Shown: positions 21,176 through 30,031 of the stretch, one piece after another | Layout of the letters: the number at the start of each line of letters is the position of its first letter | Position numbering within the stretch: position 1 is the first letter of the stretch | DNA from: Gammaproteobacteria bacterium | GTDB lineage: Bacteria > Pseudomonadota > Gammaproteobacteria > Pseudomonadales > Pseudohongiellaceae | Assembly (NCBI GenBank): GCA_018698975.1 | Contig: JABIPQ010000122.1 | Location: 1 to 44,914, forward strand | Direction: 5' to 3' | Length of the DNA: 44,914 nt | Notes under the pieces: generated by a model | The model's input: the letters and a program-made list of their open reading frames with translations, nothing else | Told to the model about the DNA's origin: nothing | The model's database searches: none | Position numbers and translations under genes: made by a program

Positions 21176-22600
21176 TTAAAAACCGAACAGGTTATGGGCG
21201 AAATAAATCCGCGAGACATTATTGGCAAACACTGCCAACAAAATCAGGGGGATAAATGTTCCCAGAGAAACACTGACATATTTTTCCAGCAAGGAGCCAT
21301 GATAGCCATCATCTTCGAGAGCGATTTCTTCATGCATGCGGAATTTTTTCCAGCGGTAGCAGACAAACAGACAAACAATGAACCCCATAAGAGGAAGAAT
21401 CGTTTCATAGAAAACATCATAAATCAGGTCAAAAAACGACTTACTTATACCACCGTAATTCAAAAAACTGGTGAAAAAATCACTCATGCCAAATGACACC
21501 GTGGTAATGATAATAAACACACTCATTGAGCCTGCGATATAGACAATGGCCTCTCGCCGGGATTTATCTTTTTCATCCATCAGGTAGGCAATGGGGATCT
21601 CGGATATTGACACCAGTGAGGTAAGTGCCGCAAAAAATACCAGAGTGAAAAACATTGTTGCCACCAGACTGGCACCAAAAAATCCAACGAAATCCTGCAG
21701 GGACAAAAATACCTGAGGCAAATAGCTGAACATTAAACTGATACTACTTTCAGAAAGTTCATCCGCATTAACAGAGGGATCAATGGCAAACACCGCAGGT
21801 ATTACCAGCAATCCGGCAAAAAAAGCGACCCCGGTGTCAGCCAATGCAACGAGGCGGGTAGAGCTGACCAGCTTTTCTTTTTTATTCAAATAGGACCCAT
21901 AGGTGATCAGGATGCCCATCCCCAGGGATAATGAGAAAAACCCATGGTTGAGCGCAGAATTAATCACCCCGCTATCGATCTTGGAAAAATCCGGAATCAG
22001 GTAAAACGCCAACCCTGCAGAGGCATTATCCAGAGTAAGCACGAAGGCAATTAACAGCACCATCATTACTATCAAAGCAGGCATCAGAATTTTCGCTACA
22101 CGCTCTATTCCGTCATTTACCCCACGCCCGAGAATGTAAAAAAGTACTGCCAGCAATGGCAGAAGGTAGGCAAACATAATGGGCGAGCCAACCGTTGCAC
22201 CAAAAGTATCAGGGTTGGCGAGCGTCTCCAGATTGCCAATTGCCGACTGCAGCATATAAACCAGAATCCAGCCCGTTATCACCGTATAAAAAACGCCGAT
22301 CATAAAAGGGGTAATTAAACCAAGCCCTCCTATCATGCGCCATTTACGGTTACCTTCTGACAATTCGTGGAAAGCTCCCACCGGGCTTTTCTGTGAAGCG
22401 CGCCCCATGGAAATTTCTGCAAGCATTACGGGAAAACAGACAAAAGCAATGAAGATAAAGTAGATTAGCAGGAAAGCGCCACCGCCATTTTTGGACGCCA
22501 TTACCGGGAATCCAACCAGATTACCGATTCCCACCGCCGATCCCGCAGATGCCAGGATAAAACCCAGTTTTGAACTAAACTGACCTCTCAAAACCGACAT
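21176..22600 (-). CDS. Sodium-dependent transporter (neurotransmitter:sodium symporter family)
   Basis: This 474-residue inner-membrane protein has about 11-12 hydrophobic helices. The family start is clear: FSSKLGFILASAGSAVGIGNL followed by GFP, a segment that in LeuT-type proteins lines the Na+ and substrate sites. Other marks are LLIYFIFIAF, ISMGRASQKSPVGAF, and helix 6-like SLGMGILITYGSYL. LeuT homologues move amino acids with Na+, but the substrate here cannot be predicted. It lies upstream of ratA-rnfH on the same strand and is divergent from smpB. The tail after the last helix is very short. Confidence 0.9.
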   Translation of the reverse strand: MSVLRGQFSSKLGFILASAGSAVGIGNLVGFPVMASKNGGGAFLLIYFIFIAFVCFPVMLAEISMGRASQKSPVGAFHELSEGNRKWRMIGGLGLITPFMIGVFYTVITGWILVYMLQSAIGNLETLANPDTFGATVGSPIMFAYLLPLLAVLFYILGRGVNDGIERVAKILMPALIVMMVLLIAFVLTLDNASAGLAFYLIPDFSKIDSGVINSALNHGFFSLSLGMGILITYGSYLNKKEKLVSSTRLVALADTGVAFFAGLLVIPAVFAIDPSVNADELSESSISLMFSYLPQVFLSLQDFVGFFGASLVATMFFTLVFFAALTSLVSISEIPIAYLMDEKDKSRREAIVYIAGSMSVFIIITTVSFGMSDFFTSFLNYGGISKSFFDLIYDVFYETILPLMGFIVCLFVCYRWKKFRMHEEIALEDDGYHGSLLEKYVSVSLGTFIPLILLAVFANNVSRIYFAHNLFGF

Positions 22601-22692
22601 GAATATCCCCTCATTGAATCCTGTATTGGTGGTTTTTTTGTAGTCGACAGGAAGTTTACCAGAAATTTCTACAGACTCTGCCTCCTATTAAG

Positions 22693-22721
22693 TAGGCAGA
22701 TCATACCTCTCCCCCTATAAT
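22693..22721 (+). promoter_or_regulatory. Candidate smpB promoter (leaderless geometry)
   Basis: A perfect TATAAT at 22716-22721 has TAGGCA (4/6 to TTGACA) exactly 17 bp upstream. The -10 box ends 7 nt before the smpB ATG at 22729, so transcription should start at or one base before that ATG. No ribosome binding site is present. Confidence 0.55.
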
Positions 22722-22728
22722 GCTCCCC

Positions 22729-23211
22729 ATGGCAAAAGCAAAGAAAAATACATCAGACGACTCCACAATCATCGTCAATAAAAAAGCACGGCACGACTAT
22801 TTTCTTGGTGATACCTTTGAAGCAGGCATTGCCTTATTAGGCTGGGAAGTAAAAAGCCTGCGCATGAAAAAAGTTCAGCTCACGGACTGTCATGTCATTA
22901 TCCAAAATGGGGAAGCCTGGTTACTGGGCGCTATGATAAATCCCCTGGATACAGCCAGTTCTCATATCATTGCAGATCCTACCCGAACCCGTAAGCTGCT
23001 TCTGCATGCCAAAGAACTCGCTAAAATATTTGCCGCAATACAGCAAAAAGGCAATACCTGTGTTTGTACAAAAATGTACTGGAAAAACCATCTGGTGAAA
23101 TGTCAGATTGCCCTGGGCAAGGGTAAACAAACCCATGACAAACGCGACTCGGTGAAAGATAGAGAGTGGAATATTGACAAGCAGCGTACCGTCAGAGCAG
23201 GCAACCGCTAG
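22729..23211 (+). CDS. smpB: SsrA-binding protein SmpB
   Basis: SmpB binds tmRNA and brings it to stalled ribosomes for trans-translation. The 160-residue product has the family's basic start (KKARHDYFLGDTFEAGIALLGWEVKSLR) and the tmRNA-binding beta barrel, with LTDCHVIIQNGEAWLLGAMINPL and TRTRKLLLHAKEL. The C-terminal basic tail (GKGKQTHDKRDSVKDREW) reaches the decoding centre. The ATG at 22729 is chosen over an ATG three codons earlier, which overlaps the predicted -10 box. Its RNA partner, ssrA, lies 12.8 kb downstream on the same strand. Confidence 0.96.
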   Translation: MAKAKKNTSDDSTIIVNKKARHDYFLGDTFEAGIALLGWEVKSLRMKKVQLTDCHVIIQNGEAWLLGAMINPLDTASSHIIADPTRTRKLLLHAKELAKIFAAIQQKGNTCVCTKMYWKNHLVKCQIALGKGKQTHDKRDSVKDREWNIDKQRTVRAGNR

Positions 23212-23233
23212 CAAGCCTGGTGATCAAACCACT

Positions 23234-24139
23234 TCAAAGAGCAGAAAGTTCCCGGTAAAGCGCTGGCAGAAACCGTCCCGGGTCACCCCAGATGCTATCA
23301 AATTCAGCGCTGGGATTTGCAGCGATTACCTGTTCTTGAGATAGACCGTCGGCAATCATCTCGGCGACTCTCTCTTTTACTGTCAGCACCATATTGATAT
23401 ATGCCTGCACATCCTGTCTTTGGGTGACGACACCATTTCCGGCAATAAAAAATGTTTCTTCATTCGCCAGAGCCAGGGCATTTTCATTTGCTGAAATAAA
23501 CCCGTTAACAGACCCGCCAGCAATAACCGGATAACGTTCCGGACTATAAAGATCACCCAGGTGTATGACGTTCGCCTGTTCGAAACGTACCATCACATTA
23601 CCCAGCGAGTGTGCTGGTGGAGCGTGAGTAACATGAACAGTTTCACCGTCAAAATGCAGAGTCATACTGCCCTCATTGGCAATGGTTAACACAGGCAAAG
23701 CTGCTGTTGGTGCCGGAGGTCCGCCACGCTGACCCGCCATTAGCACTCGCCGAACTTCTTCATGAGCAATGATAATAGCCCCCTGCTCACCAAAGCCTTC
23801 ATTACCATCAGTGTGATCGGGATGAACATGCCCATTAATCAGATATTCAACATCCCCGCCGCTTAGCTGTCGAACCATGGCACGAATTTCATTCACCAGT
23901 TCCGGACGCTTGCTGTCAACCATCAAGGCCCGGTTATCACCGACAAGCACACTGATATTGGCATAACCGCCGCCGCTGAGCATCCACACCGGACCACTCA
24001 CATGCTCCATAACCAGACCTGATTGTGCAGACAGATTGAAAGATAAACCAAGGCAGAAAAAAAGGACGCCTAGTGCGCGCCCTTTACTGATTAAGTAAGT
24101 GATTAAGTGTGAAATCAAAATATTTTTTTCTGTTTTCAT
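23234..24139 (-). CDS. Secreted metallo-beta-lactamase-fold protein with altered metal site
   Basis: The 301-residue product has an N-terminal hydrophobic export segment (about 20-38, ending LSAQ) and a metallo-beta-lactamase fold. The first metal cluster HVHPDH is at residues 104-109, with further ligands at His177 (THAPPAHSLGN) and Asp196 (IHLGD). The last expected ligand, the His of the usual GHG turn, is Asn235 in IAGNGVV. Substrate is unknown; the family includes lactonases, glyoxalases and beta-lactamases. The ATG at 24139 has AAGAG upstream. A longer open frame reaching back into the DUF1552 gene is ignored. It is last of the ankyrin-DUF1592-DUF1552 cluster and converges on smpB, 22 bp away. 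Confidence 0.85.
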   Translation of the reverse strand: MKTEKNILISHLITYLISKGRALGVLFFCLGLSFNLSAQSGLVMEHVSGPVWMLSGGGYANISVLVGDNRALMVDSKRPELVNEIRAMVRQLSGGDVEYLINGHVHPDHTDGNEGFGEQGAIIIAHEEVRRVLMAGQRGGPPAPTAALPVLTIANEGSMTLHFDGETVHVTHAPPAHSLGNVMVRFEQANVIHLGDLYSPERYPVIAGGSVNGFISANENALALANEETFFIAGNGVVTQRQDVQAYINMVLTVKERVAEMIADGLSQEQVIAANPSAEFDSIWGDPGRFLPALYRELSAL

Positions 24140-24150
24140 AATTAAACTCT

Positions 24151-24179
24151 TTTTAGCAGGCGTTTTAGCAGGCGTTTTA
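24151..24179. repeat. 12 bp tandem repeat before the metallo-hydrolase gene
   Basis: Two perfect copies and a partial third of TTTTAGCAGGCG occupy the space between the DUF1552 stop and the downstream start codon. Confidence 0.8.
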
Positions 24180-25520
24180 TCAGATATCCAGCCTACCGGT
24201 GCTGTTACCGAAACTGTCCTGGGGTATGCCCAATTTATCAAACAGCGCCATGTACAGGTTTGCCAGGGGTGTGTGCGCTTCAAATTCAAGATGCCGCCCA
24301 CCTTCGATTAAACCACTAGCCCCGCCTACCAGAAGAATCGGTAGAGGATCAAAGTTATGCTCATTAGCATCACTCATACTGCTGCCATAAAGAATCATCG
24401 AGTGATCTAGAAGGCTGCCATCACCATCTGGAGTCGCGGCAAGTTTGTCAAAAAAGCTTTTCAGTACGGTTATGTGGTAATTGTTAATAATGGAAAACTG
24501 ATCCTTGTTTTTCTGTTCGTTGGAATGATGCGAGGCATTGTGAAATCCCTCGGTAACGCCACTGCGAGGGAAACGGGTATTACTACCCTCACCTGCCATC
24601 ATCAGGCTTGAGACTCTGGTGATATCAGATTTGAATGCCAGCACCTGCAAGTCAAACATCAGATTAATATGATTTTCAAAACCGTTTGGTATACCACGCG
24701 GGGCATCTGGCACGTCCAGGGCTTCCGCTGATAACTTGGCATCCACCAGTGCTACACGGCGCTCAATTTCACGCACTTCCTGCAGATATTCATCGAGTCG
24801 GACCCGGTCAGCTGTTGGTAATTGCAGATTAAGGCTGGACACATCTTCGCGAATGGAATCCAGGAGGCTTGCAGACTGCCTGCGTCTTTCCCTGCGATCG
24901 GCATCTGTGGTGCCATCACCAAACAATCTTTCAAATACCAGCTGGGGATTATTTTCCATCGGTAGCGGCAAGGTTGGTGTTTTCCATGACAGCGCACTGC
25001 GATAGGAGCAGGTGAAATTAACATCCCCGCAAGTATTGTTGGATGGCTCTATGGCAAGTTCAACAGAGGGCAATGGTGTGTCCTGCCCAAGTGCGTCAGC
25101 GATTACCTGGTCAAAGGATTTACCCACATAGGCACGGTCTCCAGCAATTGGATGAGCGGCAGTCAGGAAAGCTGCAGCTGCGCGCTCATGATTCTGGGCA
25201 CCGCCGCTATCTTCACCTTCACGGGGACCCACCGGGGTATTGGCAAGTCCGCTAATGATATTTAACTGGTCACGGTAGCCTTCCAGGGGTTTTAAAATAG
25301 GGGTAAAGTCAAAATTCTTTCCGGTTTGCGATGGCGTCCAATAGGCCATAGTGGCGCCATGGGGGATATAGATACAGCCCACACGCGGTGCCGGTGATGC
25401 TGCAGTCTGAGCCAGCAGGGTCTGTGCCGGGATCATCGAATCCAGCAAGGGTAAAGCAATAGCCGTGCCCGTTCCCCTTAACAGGGTGCGACGAGACAAG
25501 TGTTTTTTGGTAATAAACAT
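24180..25520 (-). CDS. DUF1552 family protein, Tat-exported
   Basis: The 446-residue protein begins with a twin-arginine signal (SRRTLLRGTGTAIALPLLDS), so it is probably folded in the cytoplasm before export. The body matches the DUF1552 family, best known from planctomycetes and some proteobacteria. Typical parts are PRVGCIYIPHGATMAYWTP, the ISGLANTPVG segment, and DHSMILYGSSMSDANEHNFDPLPILLVGG near the end. The function of the family is unknown. The ATG at 25520 has a GGAGAAAC ribosome binding site and is preferred over an upstream start that adds a Cys-rich stretch made by repeats. It pairs with the DUF1592 gene just upstream, an association seen in other genomes. Confidence 0.88.
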   Translation of the reverse strand: MFITKKHLSRRTLLRGTGTAIALPLLDSMIPAQTLLAQTAASPAPRVGCIYIPHGATMAYWTPSQTGKNFDFTPILKPLEGYRDQLNIISGLANTPVGPREGEDSGGAQNHERAAAAFLTAAHPIAGDRAYVGKSFDQVIADALGQDTPLPSVELAIEPSNNTCGDVNFTCSYRSALSWKTPTLPLPMENNPQLVFERLFGDGTTDADRRERRRQSASLLDSIREDVSSLNLQLPTADRVRLDEYLQEVREIERRVALVDAKLSAEALDVPDAPRGIPNGFENHINLMFDLQVLAFKSDITRVSSLMMAGEGSNTRFPRSGVTEGFHNASHHSNEQKNKDQFSIINNYHITVLKSFFDKLAATPDGDGSLLDHSMILYGSSMSDANEHNFDPLPILLVGGASGLIEGGRHLEFEAHTPLANLYMALFDKLGIPQDSFGNSTGRLDI

Positions 25521-25545
25521 TTGTTTCTCCTGAATCTTGCAGTGC

Positions 25546-25587
25546 TTACAACTCTTACAACACTTGGTATGACATTTGGTATAACAC
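25546..25587. repeat. Compound 9 bp and 12 bp tandem repeats upstream of the DUF1552 gene
   Basis: TTACAACTC and TTACAACAC (25546-25563) are followed directly by TTGGTATGACAT and TTGGTATAACAC (25564-25587). They lie in the 206 bp gap between the DUF1592 stop and the DUF1552 start. Confidence 0.65.
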
Positions 25588-25726
25588 TTGCTGTTTTCTG
25601 CGATCTGCACCACTTCCTGCAGCTCGAAGGATACAGCAAAGTAAAAATAGTTCTTTTTTGCCTACACCACTTGCCCAAAACACTATGTTATGGCTTAACT
25701 GTGGAGTAACTATGACCTGATTTTTC

Positions 25727-28081
25727 TTAGCGCTGAGCCGTTTCCTTAGCCTCATCGCTTGCATTTCCTTTCGTGCGACGGGTAAATGCCTCGCTCAGCG
25801 CAATTTCCTTAACCAGCACACTAAAACGGTTACCCTCTTGTTCTGCCTGTCGTGTTGCCCGACGTACCGAGGGCATATCGAAAAACTCCACCTTACGGCC
25901 AAGCGCATAGGTCATTAGTTTCTCAGTGAAATTTTCCACAAACAGATCACTGCGAACCATCAGCAAACCATGTAACTCCTGTGGCCCCTGAAATTCTGTG
26001 CCATCCCAGAACACAGCCTGTGTATTCACCTGCTGTCCGTTAGTGTACTCACGGAATTTACCCACTTCATCAAAATTTTCCAGGGCAAATCCGATCGGGT
26101 CCATCATGTTATGACAGGCCGCGCACGATGGATCAGCCCGATGTTGTTCAAGGCGCTGACGCAATGTTGTTGGTGCTGCCCCGGCTTCAGCCGTTTCTTC
26201 CAGGTTCGTTTCAACCCCCGGAGGCGGTGGTGGCGGCGGAGTGCCTAATAAATTTTCCATAATCCATGCGCCACGGATTACCGGTGATGTCCGGTTAGGC
26301 GCAGAGGTTATGGTAAGAATGCTACCGTGACCCAGCAAGCCCTGTCGCCCGGTGCCGTTTAAATCCACTTTGCGAAAATGACTGCCACGTATATTGGGAA
26401 TGCCGTAATGCTTTGCCAGGCGTTCATTTACGTAAGTGTAATTCGCTGTTAACAATTCCATAACATTCCGATCTTCCAGCATAACTGACTCAAGCAAGAG
26501 TTCAGTTTCTCGCTTCATAGCGACACGCAAGCTGCCATCAAACTCTGTAGAAGTAGGATTAACACTGTTGAGCTGTCCCAGGGATAACCATGAGGAAGCA
26601 AAATTTTCGACCAGGGATCTGGATTTAGGATCTTGCAACATGCGCTGAATCTGCTGTTCAAGAATGTCTGGATCAGTCAACTCTCCGCTTTCTGCTACGG
26701 CTAGTAATTCTTCATCAGGGATGCTGCTCCAGATAAAAAATGACAGTCGTGAAGCCAGCTCAAAATCATTGACCGCATAGGTTTGCCCGTCTTCCAGACC
26801 TGCAGGCTCTTCTTCGAAGCGAAAGACAAACATGGGGTCAACAAGTACGCGTGCCAAGGCATATTGAATGCCGGTATCAAAATCGCGTAATTCGCGGCCA
26901 TCCCGGTAAAAAGCCATCAAGGTGTTCAGAGAGCGAGCGCTAACTGGACGCCGGTATGCCCGATAAGCCAGGTCTTCCAGTATCTGGCGAGCACAAGGCT
27001 CCTCATCAGAAGTGCTTGCTGGAGTACAACTAAAAATTGCGCTGCGGCTGGGAGTATTGCCTGGCCCGGTCGCATTAACGGGACCCGAAATAGCCACTGA
27101 ACGCATTACCGTACTATCGGACCAGACTGTATGTAAATCATCTACGCCAAGGGGTGACTGTGTTTTCACGAAAGCGGCTTCTATGGTGTGTGGGCCGGCA
27201 GGAATGGTGAGGCTGACCTGACTACCGGTCCCGGCCGGGAAAAGTTTTACCCGCTCTCCGTCGATAACCAGCTCCACCGGATCTTCAATTCCAACAGGGT
27301 CCAGAGAAAATGCAGCATTGGCCCCACTGCGGCTAATTCTGAATTCATACTCCGCATCCAGGGGAAAAACATGCTCAAAAACCAGACCGCCACGTGTGCC
27401 AAGAGAAATCCCTTCCAGATGGGATGACTGATCCTGCTGATCGGCGCGGTAGGTAGCGGTAGTAAGACTGGCGGTCATATCGCCCACTGCCAGCCGACTC
27501 ACTTTATTTGCTGCAGAAATATACGATTGCATCAATGCTGGCGACACACTCAACACGCTGGCGATATTATCGAAGCCTTCACTGGAATTATCCGCGGGAA
27601 ACATACTTGCAGCATTGATAGGCAAGTTCAACAGATCACGAATGGCATTCTCGTATTCAGTACGATTCATACGATGTAATAAAGGAGCACCAGTGTTGGG
27701 GCTGACTGCCCAGGCGCTATCGATGGATTGTTCCAGGCCACTGACAAAACTATTAACCAACTCACCAGCCGGACGGTCTTTGCCCAGAGGTGGCATCATG
27801 CCGGCTTTAAGTTTAAGTAATACTTTTTCCCAGGTTTCAGCATCATTCAACAGATTGCCGGTTTCCAGTAATTCAAAGGCAAGACCACCGGCATAATCTT
27901 CGAAGTTATGACATTCCGTGCAATATTGATCCAGCATTTGCCTATGGCCTGCATCCAGGCTTTCAGTTGACGACTGAGCCTGGGCAAAAACAGGGATAGA
28001 CATAACAAGGCCAAAGGTAAGTTTTCTACCGAGAAGCAAAGCGCTATATAAAGGCAAATTAAAAATAGTGTTACTGCGCAT
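25727..28081 (-). CDS. Secreted DUF1592-type protein with two cytochrome-c motifs
   Basis: The 784-residue protein carries a signal peptide (about 1-36) and the domain series of planctomycete-type cytochrome C proteins. An N-terminal haem motif CTECH is at 54-58. Next come a DUF1587-like LHRMNRTEYENAIRDLL segment, a beta-rich insert (about 215-330), a DUF1595-like part with YRRPVSARSL, and DUF1592 with NDFELASRLSFFIWSSIPDEEL. DUF1588 follows with APNRTSPVIRGAWIMENLLG, a second haem motif CAACH, and DUF1585 at the end. Two covalent haems suggest periplasmic electron transfer; the substrate is unknown. Its start overlaps the ankyrin gene's stop by 11 bp, so the two are translationally coupled. 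Confidence 0.88.
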   Translation of the reverse strand: MRSNTIFNLPLYSALLLGRKLTFGLVMSIPVFAQAQSSTESLDAGHRQMLDQYCTECHNFEDYAGGLAFELLETGNLLNDAETWEKVLLKLKAGMMPPLGKDRPAGELVNSFVSGLEQSIDSAWAVSPNTGAPLLHRMNRTEYENAIRDLLNLPINAASMFPADNSSEGFDNIASVLSVSPALMQSYISAANKVSRLAVGDMTASLTTATYRADQQDQSSHLEGISLGTRGGLVFEHVFPLDAEYEFRISRSGANAAFSLDPVGIEDPVELVIDGERVKLFPAGTGSQVSLTIPAGPHTIEAAFVKTQSPLGVDDLHTVWSDSTVMRSVAISGPVNATGPGNTPSRSAIFSCTPASTSDEEPCARQILEDLAYRAYRRPVSARSLNTLMAFYRDGRELRDFDTGIQYALARVLVDPMFVFRFEEEPAGLEDGQTYAVNDFELASRLSFFIWSSIPDEELLAVAESGELTDPDILEQQIQRMLQDPKSRSLVENFASSWLSLGQLNSVNPTSTEFDGSLRVAMKRETELLLESVMLEDRNVMELLTANYTYVNERLAKHYGIPNIRGSHFRKVDLNGTGRQGLLGHGSILTITSAPNRTSPVIRGAWIMENLLGTPPPPPPPGVETNLEETAEAGAAPTTLRQRLEQHRADPSCAACHNMMDPIGFALENFDEVGKFREYTNGQQVNTQAVFWDGTEFQGPQELHGLLMVRSDLFVENFTEKLMTYALGRKVEFFDMPSVRRATRQAEQEGNRFSVLVKEIALSEAFTRRTKGNASDEAKETAQR

Positions 28082-29630
28082 ATTTTATTCCAGCCTTATC
28101 CATCAACTCTTTCAGCAGAGCAATGGTTTCCGGTTTTTGTTCTGCGCCTACCGCAGCGAGAAATACCCCTTCAGCCCAGCGTAGAGCTGTGCGACCCACT
28201 GCATCTTCCACATCCAGTTTCGCGCCTTGTGAGGCAAGATAACGGATGATGTCATTTGACCCTCTATTGGCAGCTCCCAGTAAGGGCGTCAAGCCCATTG
28301 AGTTTGCCGCATTAACATCTGCACCCAGAGCAATATTTATTTTTACGGCTTCCAGTAAAGCTTCATCAGACACTGTATAGGTCTGGGCAACTGTCCAGTT
28401 CATTCCGGCCGCAGCCATCAATGCAGTGGTCCCTTCATAAGTAGTGATATGCGGATCTGCCCCATACTCAAGCAGCATTTCCATCACCGGAATGTCGCCT
28501 GCCAATGAGGCTCTGATAAATGGCGTTTGCCCAGTGACATCCACCCAGGCTACATCATTGAGTGAATACAGCCATTTTTTCTCTGGTGGCCATTCCTTGG
28601 TTCTGGCATTTACATCAGCACCTTCATCCAAAAGTCGTTTGATCATCGGCAGGATGGGTTCCCTGTCTACCTCGTTGTCCTGGGGATCATCTTCCAGATC
28701 ACTGTTCATATCCAGGTTGCGGTAGTCCACAGCAGCAAACAGGGGTGTGCGACCATAAAAATCATCGACGTTTATCCGGGCACCAAAATCCAGCAGTATC
28801 TCTGCTACCCCTAATTGATTATTAAGCAGAGCCATTAATAGAGGGGATATTTCATTGGCTTCCGCCATTTCCAGGTCGGCACCGTTTTCAACGAGCAACC
28901 TGGCAGCTTCCACATGACCATCTCTTGCTGCATACAACAATGGTGTCATGCCGCCTTTGGCATCATAACGTTCACCACGATGGGGAACGCCGCTACGATT
29001 GATACCAACACCTTCAGAACCACAACCTGTTCCTTTGCAAGGAGGGATATAAGCCGGTACAGGTCCCACCCGGGTGCTGGCATCGACTTTGGCCCCATGT
29101 CTTATCAACATATCGATAACCTCTGTATGTCCTTCACGCACACCGATCATAAGAGCAGTTTGTTGAAAGTCAGGATCCCGATAATCAACCAGCGCACCGT
29201 TGGCCAGTAACAAACTCACCACTTCGGGTTTACCCGTGTGAACAGCAGTCATCAATATCGTTTCACCATTTTCTGACAAGGTGTTCGGATCAGCACCGGC
29301 CAACAGCAGGCGTGCAACAATTTTTTCACTGCCATTTTGTACCGCGAGAAATAGAGGCGTAATGCCATTTCGATTTGGCGCCAGGGGATCGGCACCGGCT
29401 TCCATCAAGAGCGCAACAGATTCCTGCTGATCCCTAAGCACAGCCCAATGCAGCGCTGTGCTGCCATCATTCAGGCGACTATTCACATCAATGCCATCTT
29501 TCAGCAAATCACTGACTTCTTTGACCAGGCCCATTTCGGCTGAACGCGCCAGCTCCTGATTGGCACTCAAGGTAAGCGGTAGCATGCAAGTCAGAATTGA
29601 GAGCATGACGATGCTTGATATTTTCTTCAT
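28071..29630 (-). CDS. Secreted ankyrin-repeat protein
   Basis: The 519-residue product starts with a Sec signal peptide (KKISSIVMLSILTCMLPLTLSA) and is then almost entirely ankyrin repeats, roughly ten. Examples are DGSTALHWAVLRDQQESVALLM and NGITPLFLAVQNGSEKIVARLL. A non-repeat linker (about residues 190-225) carries two cysteines (PPCKGTGCGSEG). Ankyrins bind proteins, so it may be a scaffold or inhibitor in the periplasm. It is the first gene of the cluster and overlaps the haem protein gene. Its later repeats resemble the two ankyrin proteins at the right end of the window. The ATG at 29630 is preferred over one 13 codons upstream because it begins the signal peptide. Confidence 0.9.
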   Translation of the reverse strand: MKKISSIVMLSILTCMLPLTLSANQELARSAEMGLVKEVSDLLKDGIDVNSRLNDGSTALHWAVLRDQQESVALLMEAGADPLAPNRNGITPLFLAVQNGSEKIVARLLLAGADPNTLSENGETILMTAVHTGKPEVVSLLLANGALVDYRDPDFQQTALMIGVREGHTEVIDMLIRHGAKVDASTRVGPVPAYIPPCKGTGCGSEGVGINRSGVPHRGERYDAKGGMTPLLYAARDGHVEAARLLVENGADLEMAEANEISPLLMALLNNQLGVAEILLDFGARINVDDFYGRTPLFAAVDYRNLDMNSDLEDDPQDNEVDREPILPMIKRLLDEGADVNARTKEWPPEKKWLYSLNDVAWVDVTGQTPFIRASLAGDIPVMEMLLEYGADPHITTYEGTTALMAAAGMNWTVAQTYTVSDEALLEAVKINIALGADVNAANSMGLTPLLGAANRGSNDIIRYLASQGAKLDVEDAVGRTALRWAEGVFLAAVGAEQKPETIALLKELMDKAGIKYAQ

Positions 29631-29657
29631 AAAGTTTGCCAAATTTTCCCACCGGAA

Positions 29658-29683
29658 AAGCAGTTGCAATCCAGCAACTGCTT
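29658..29683 (-). promoter_or_regulatory. Hairpin upstream of the ankyrin-DUF1592 cluster
   Basis: AAGCAGTTGC and GCAACTGCTT form a perfect 10 bp stem with a 6 nt loop. On the minus strand it ends in TTTTCC, a short T-run, 28 bp before the ankyrin start. It could be an attenuator or a translation-control structure. Confidence 0.5.
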
Positions 29684-29695
29684 AGCGGTCTGTAT

Positions 29696-29755
29696 TGTTC
29701 GCCTGTAAAATGTTCGCCTGTAAAGTGTTCGCCTGTAAAGTGTTGGCCTGCAAAT
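29696..29755. repeat. Four tandem 15 bp repeats
   Basis: The unit TGTTCGCCTGTAAAG occurs four times in a row starting at 29696, 29711, 29726 and 29741. Units 2 and 3 are identical, unit 1 differs at one base, and unit 4 at three. The array lies 66 bp upstream of the ankyrin start. Confidence 0.9.
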
Positions 29756-30031
29756 TCGACCGAATGGTTCACGATTCCTGCACAATAGCGCGAAAACAGT
29801 ATCATGTGGCTCTTTTGCACTATATAACATTGCCTATTACCATCACAAGATTGCTTATCGCAACATGGCCGTCAATTGCTCCTTATTCAGATTGATTCAG
29901 CTTGTCTGCCACTCTGATTCTGCTACATTGAACCCTTGTCGGCAGTGCTGATGGAATAGTTGAAATAAATATCCGGAACAAAAATCGGCTTAATACCATC
30001 AAAGTTTTATTATTGAATTTAATTATTTATT

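Noticed and set aside
24140-24301. 54-residue extension of the metallo-hydrolase frame
   Set aside because: It overlaps the end of the DUF1552 gene in another frame and precedes a clear signal peptide start at 24139.
25521-25613. Cys-rich N-terminal extension of the DUF1552 protein
   Set aside because: The CxxC pattern is produced by tandem repeats in the DNA. The ATG at 25520 has a good ribosome binding site and starts a Tat signal.
29509-29820. Open frame with FTGEH repeats upstream of the ankyrin gene
   Set aside because: The peptide repeats are a by-product of the 15 bp DNA repeats. The frame overlaps the ankyrin signal peptide and has no start signal.
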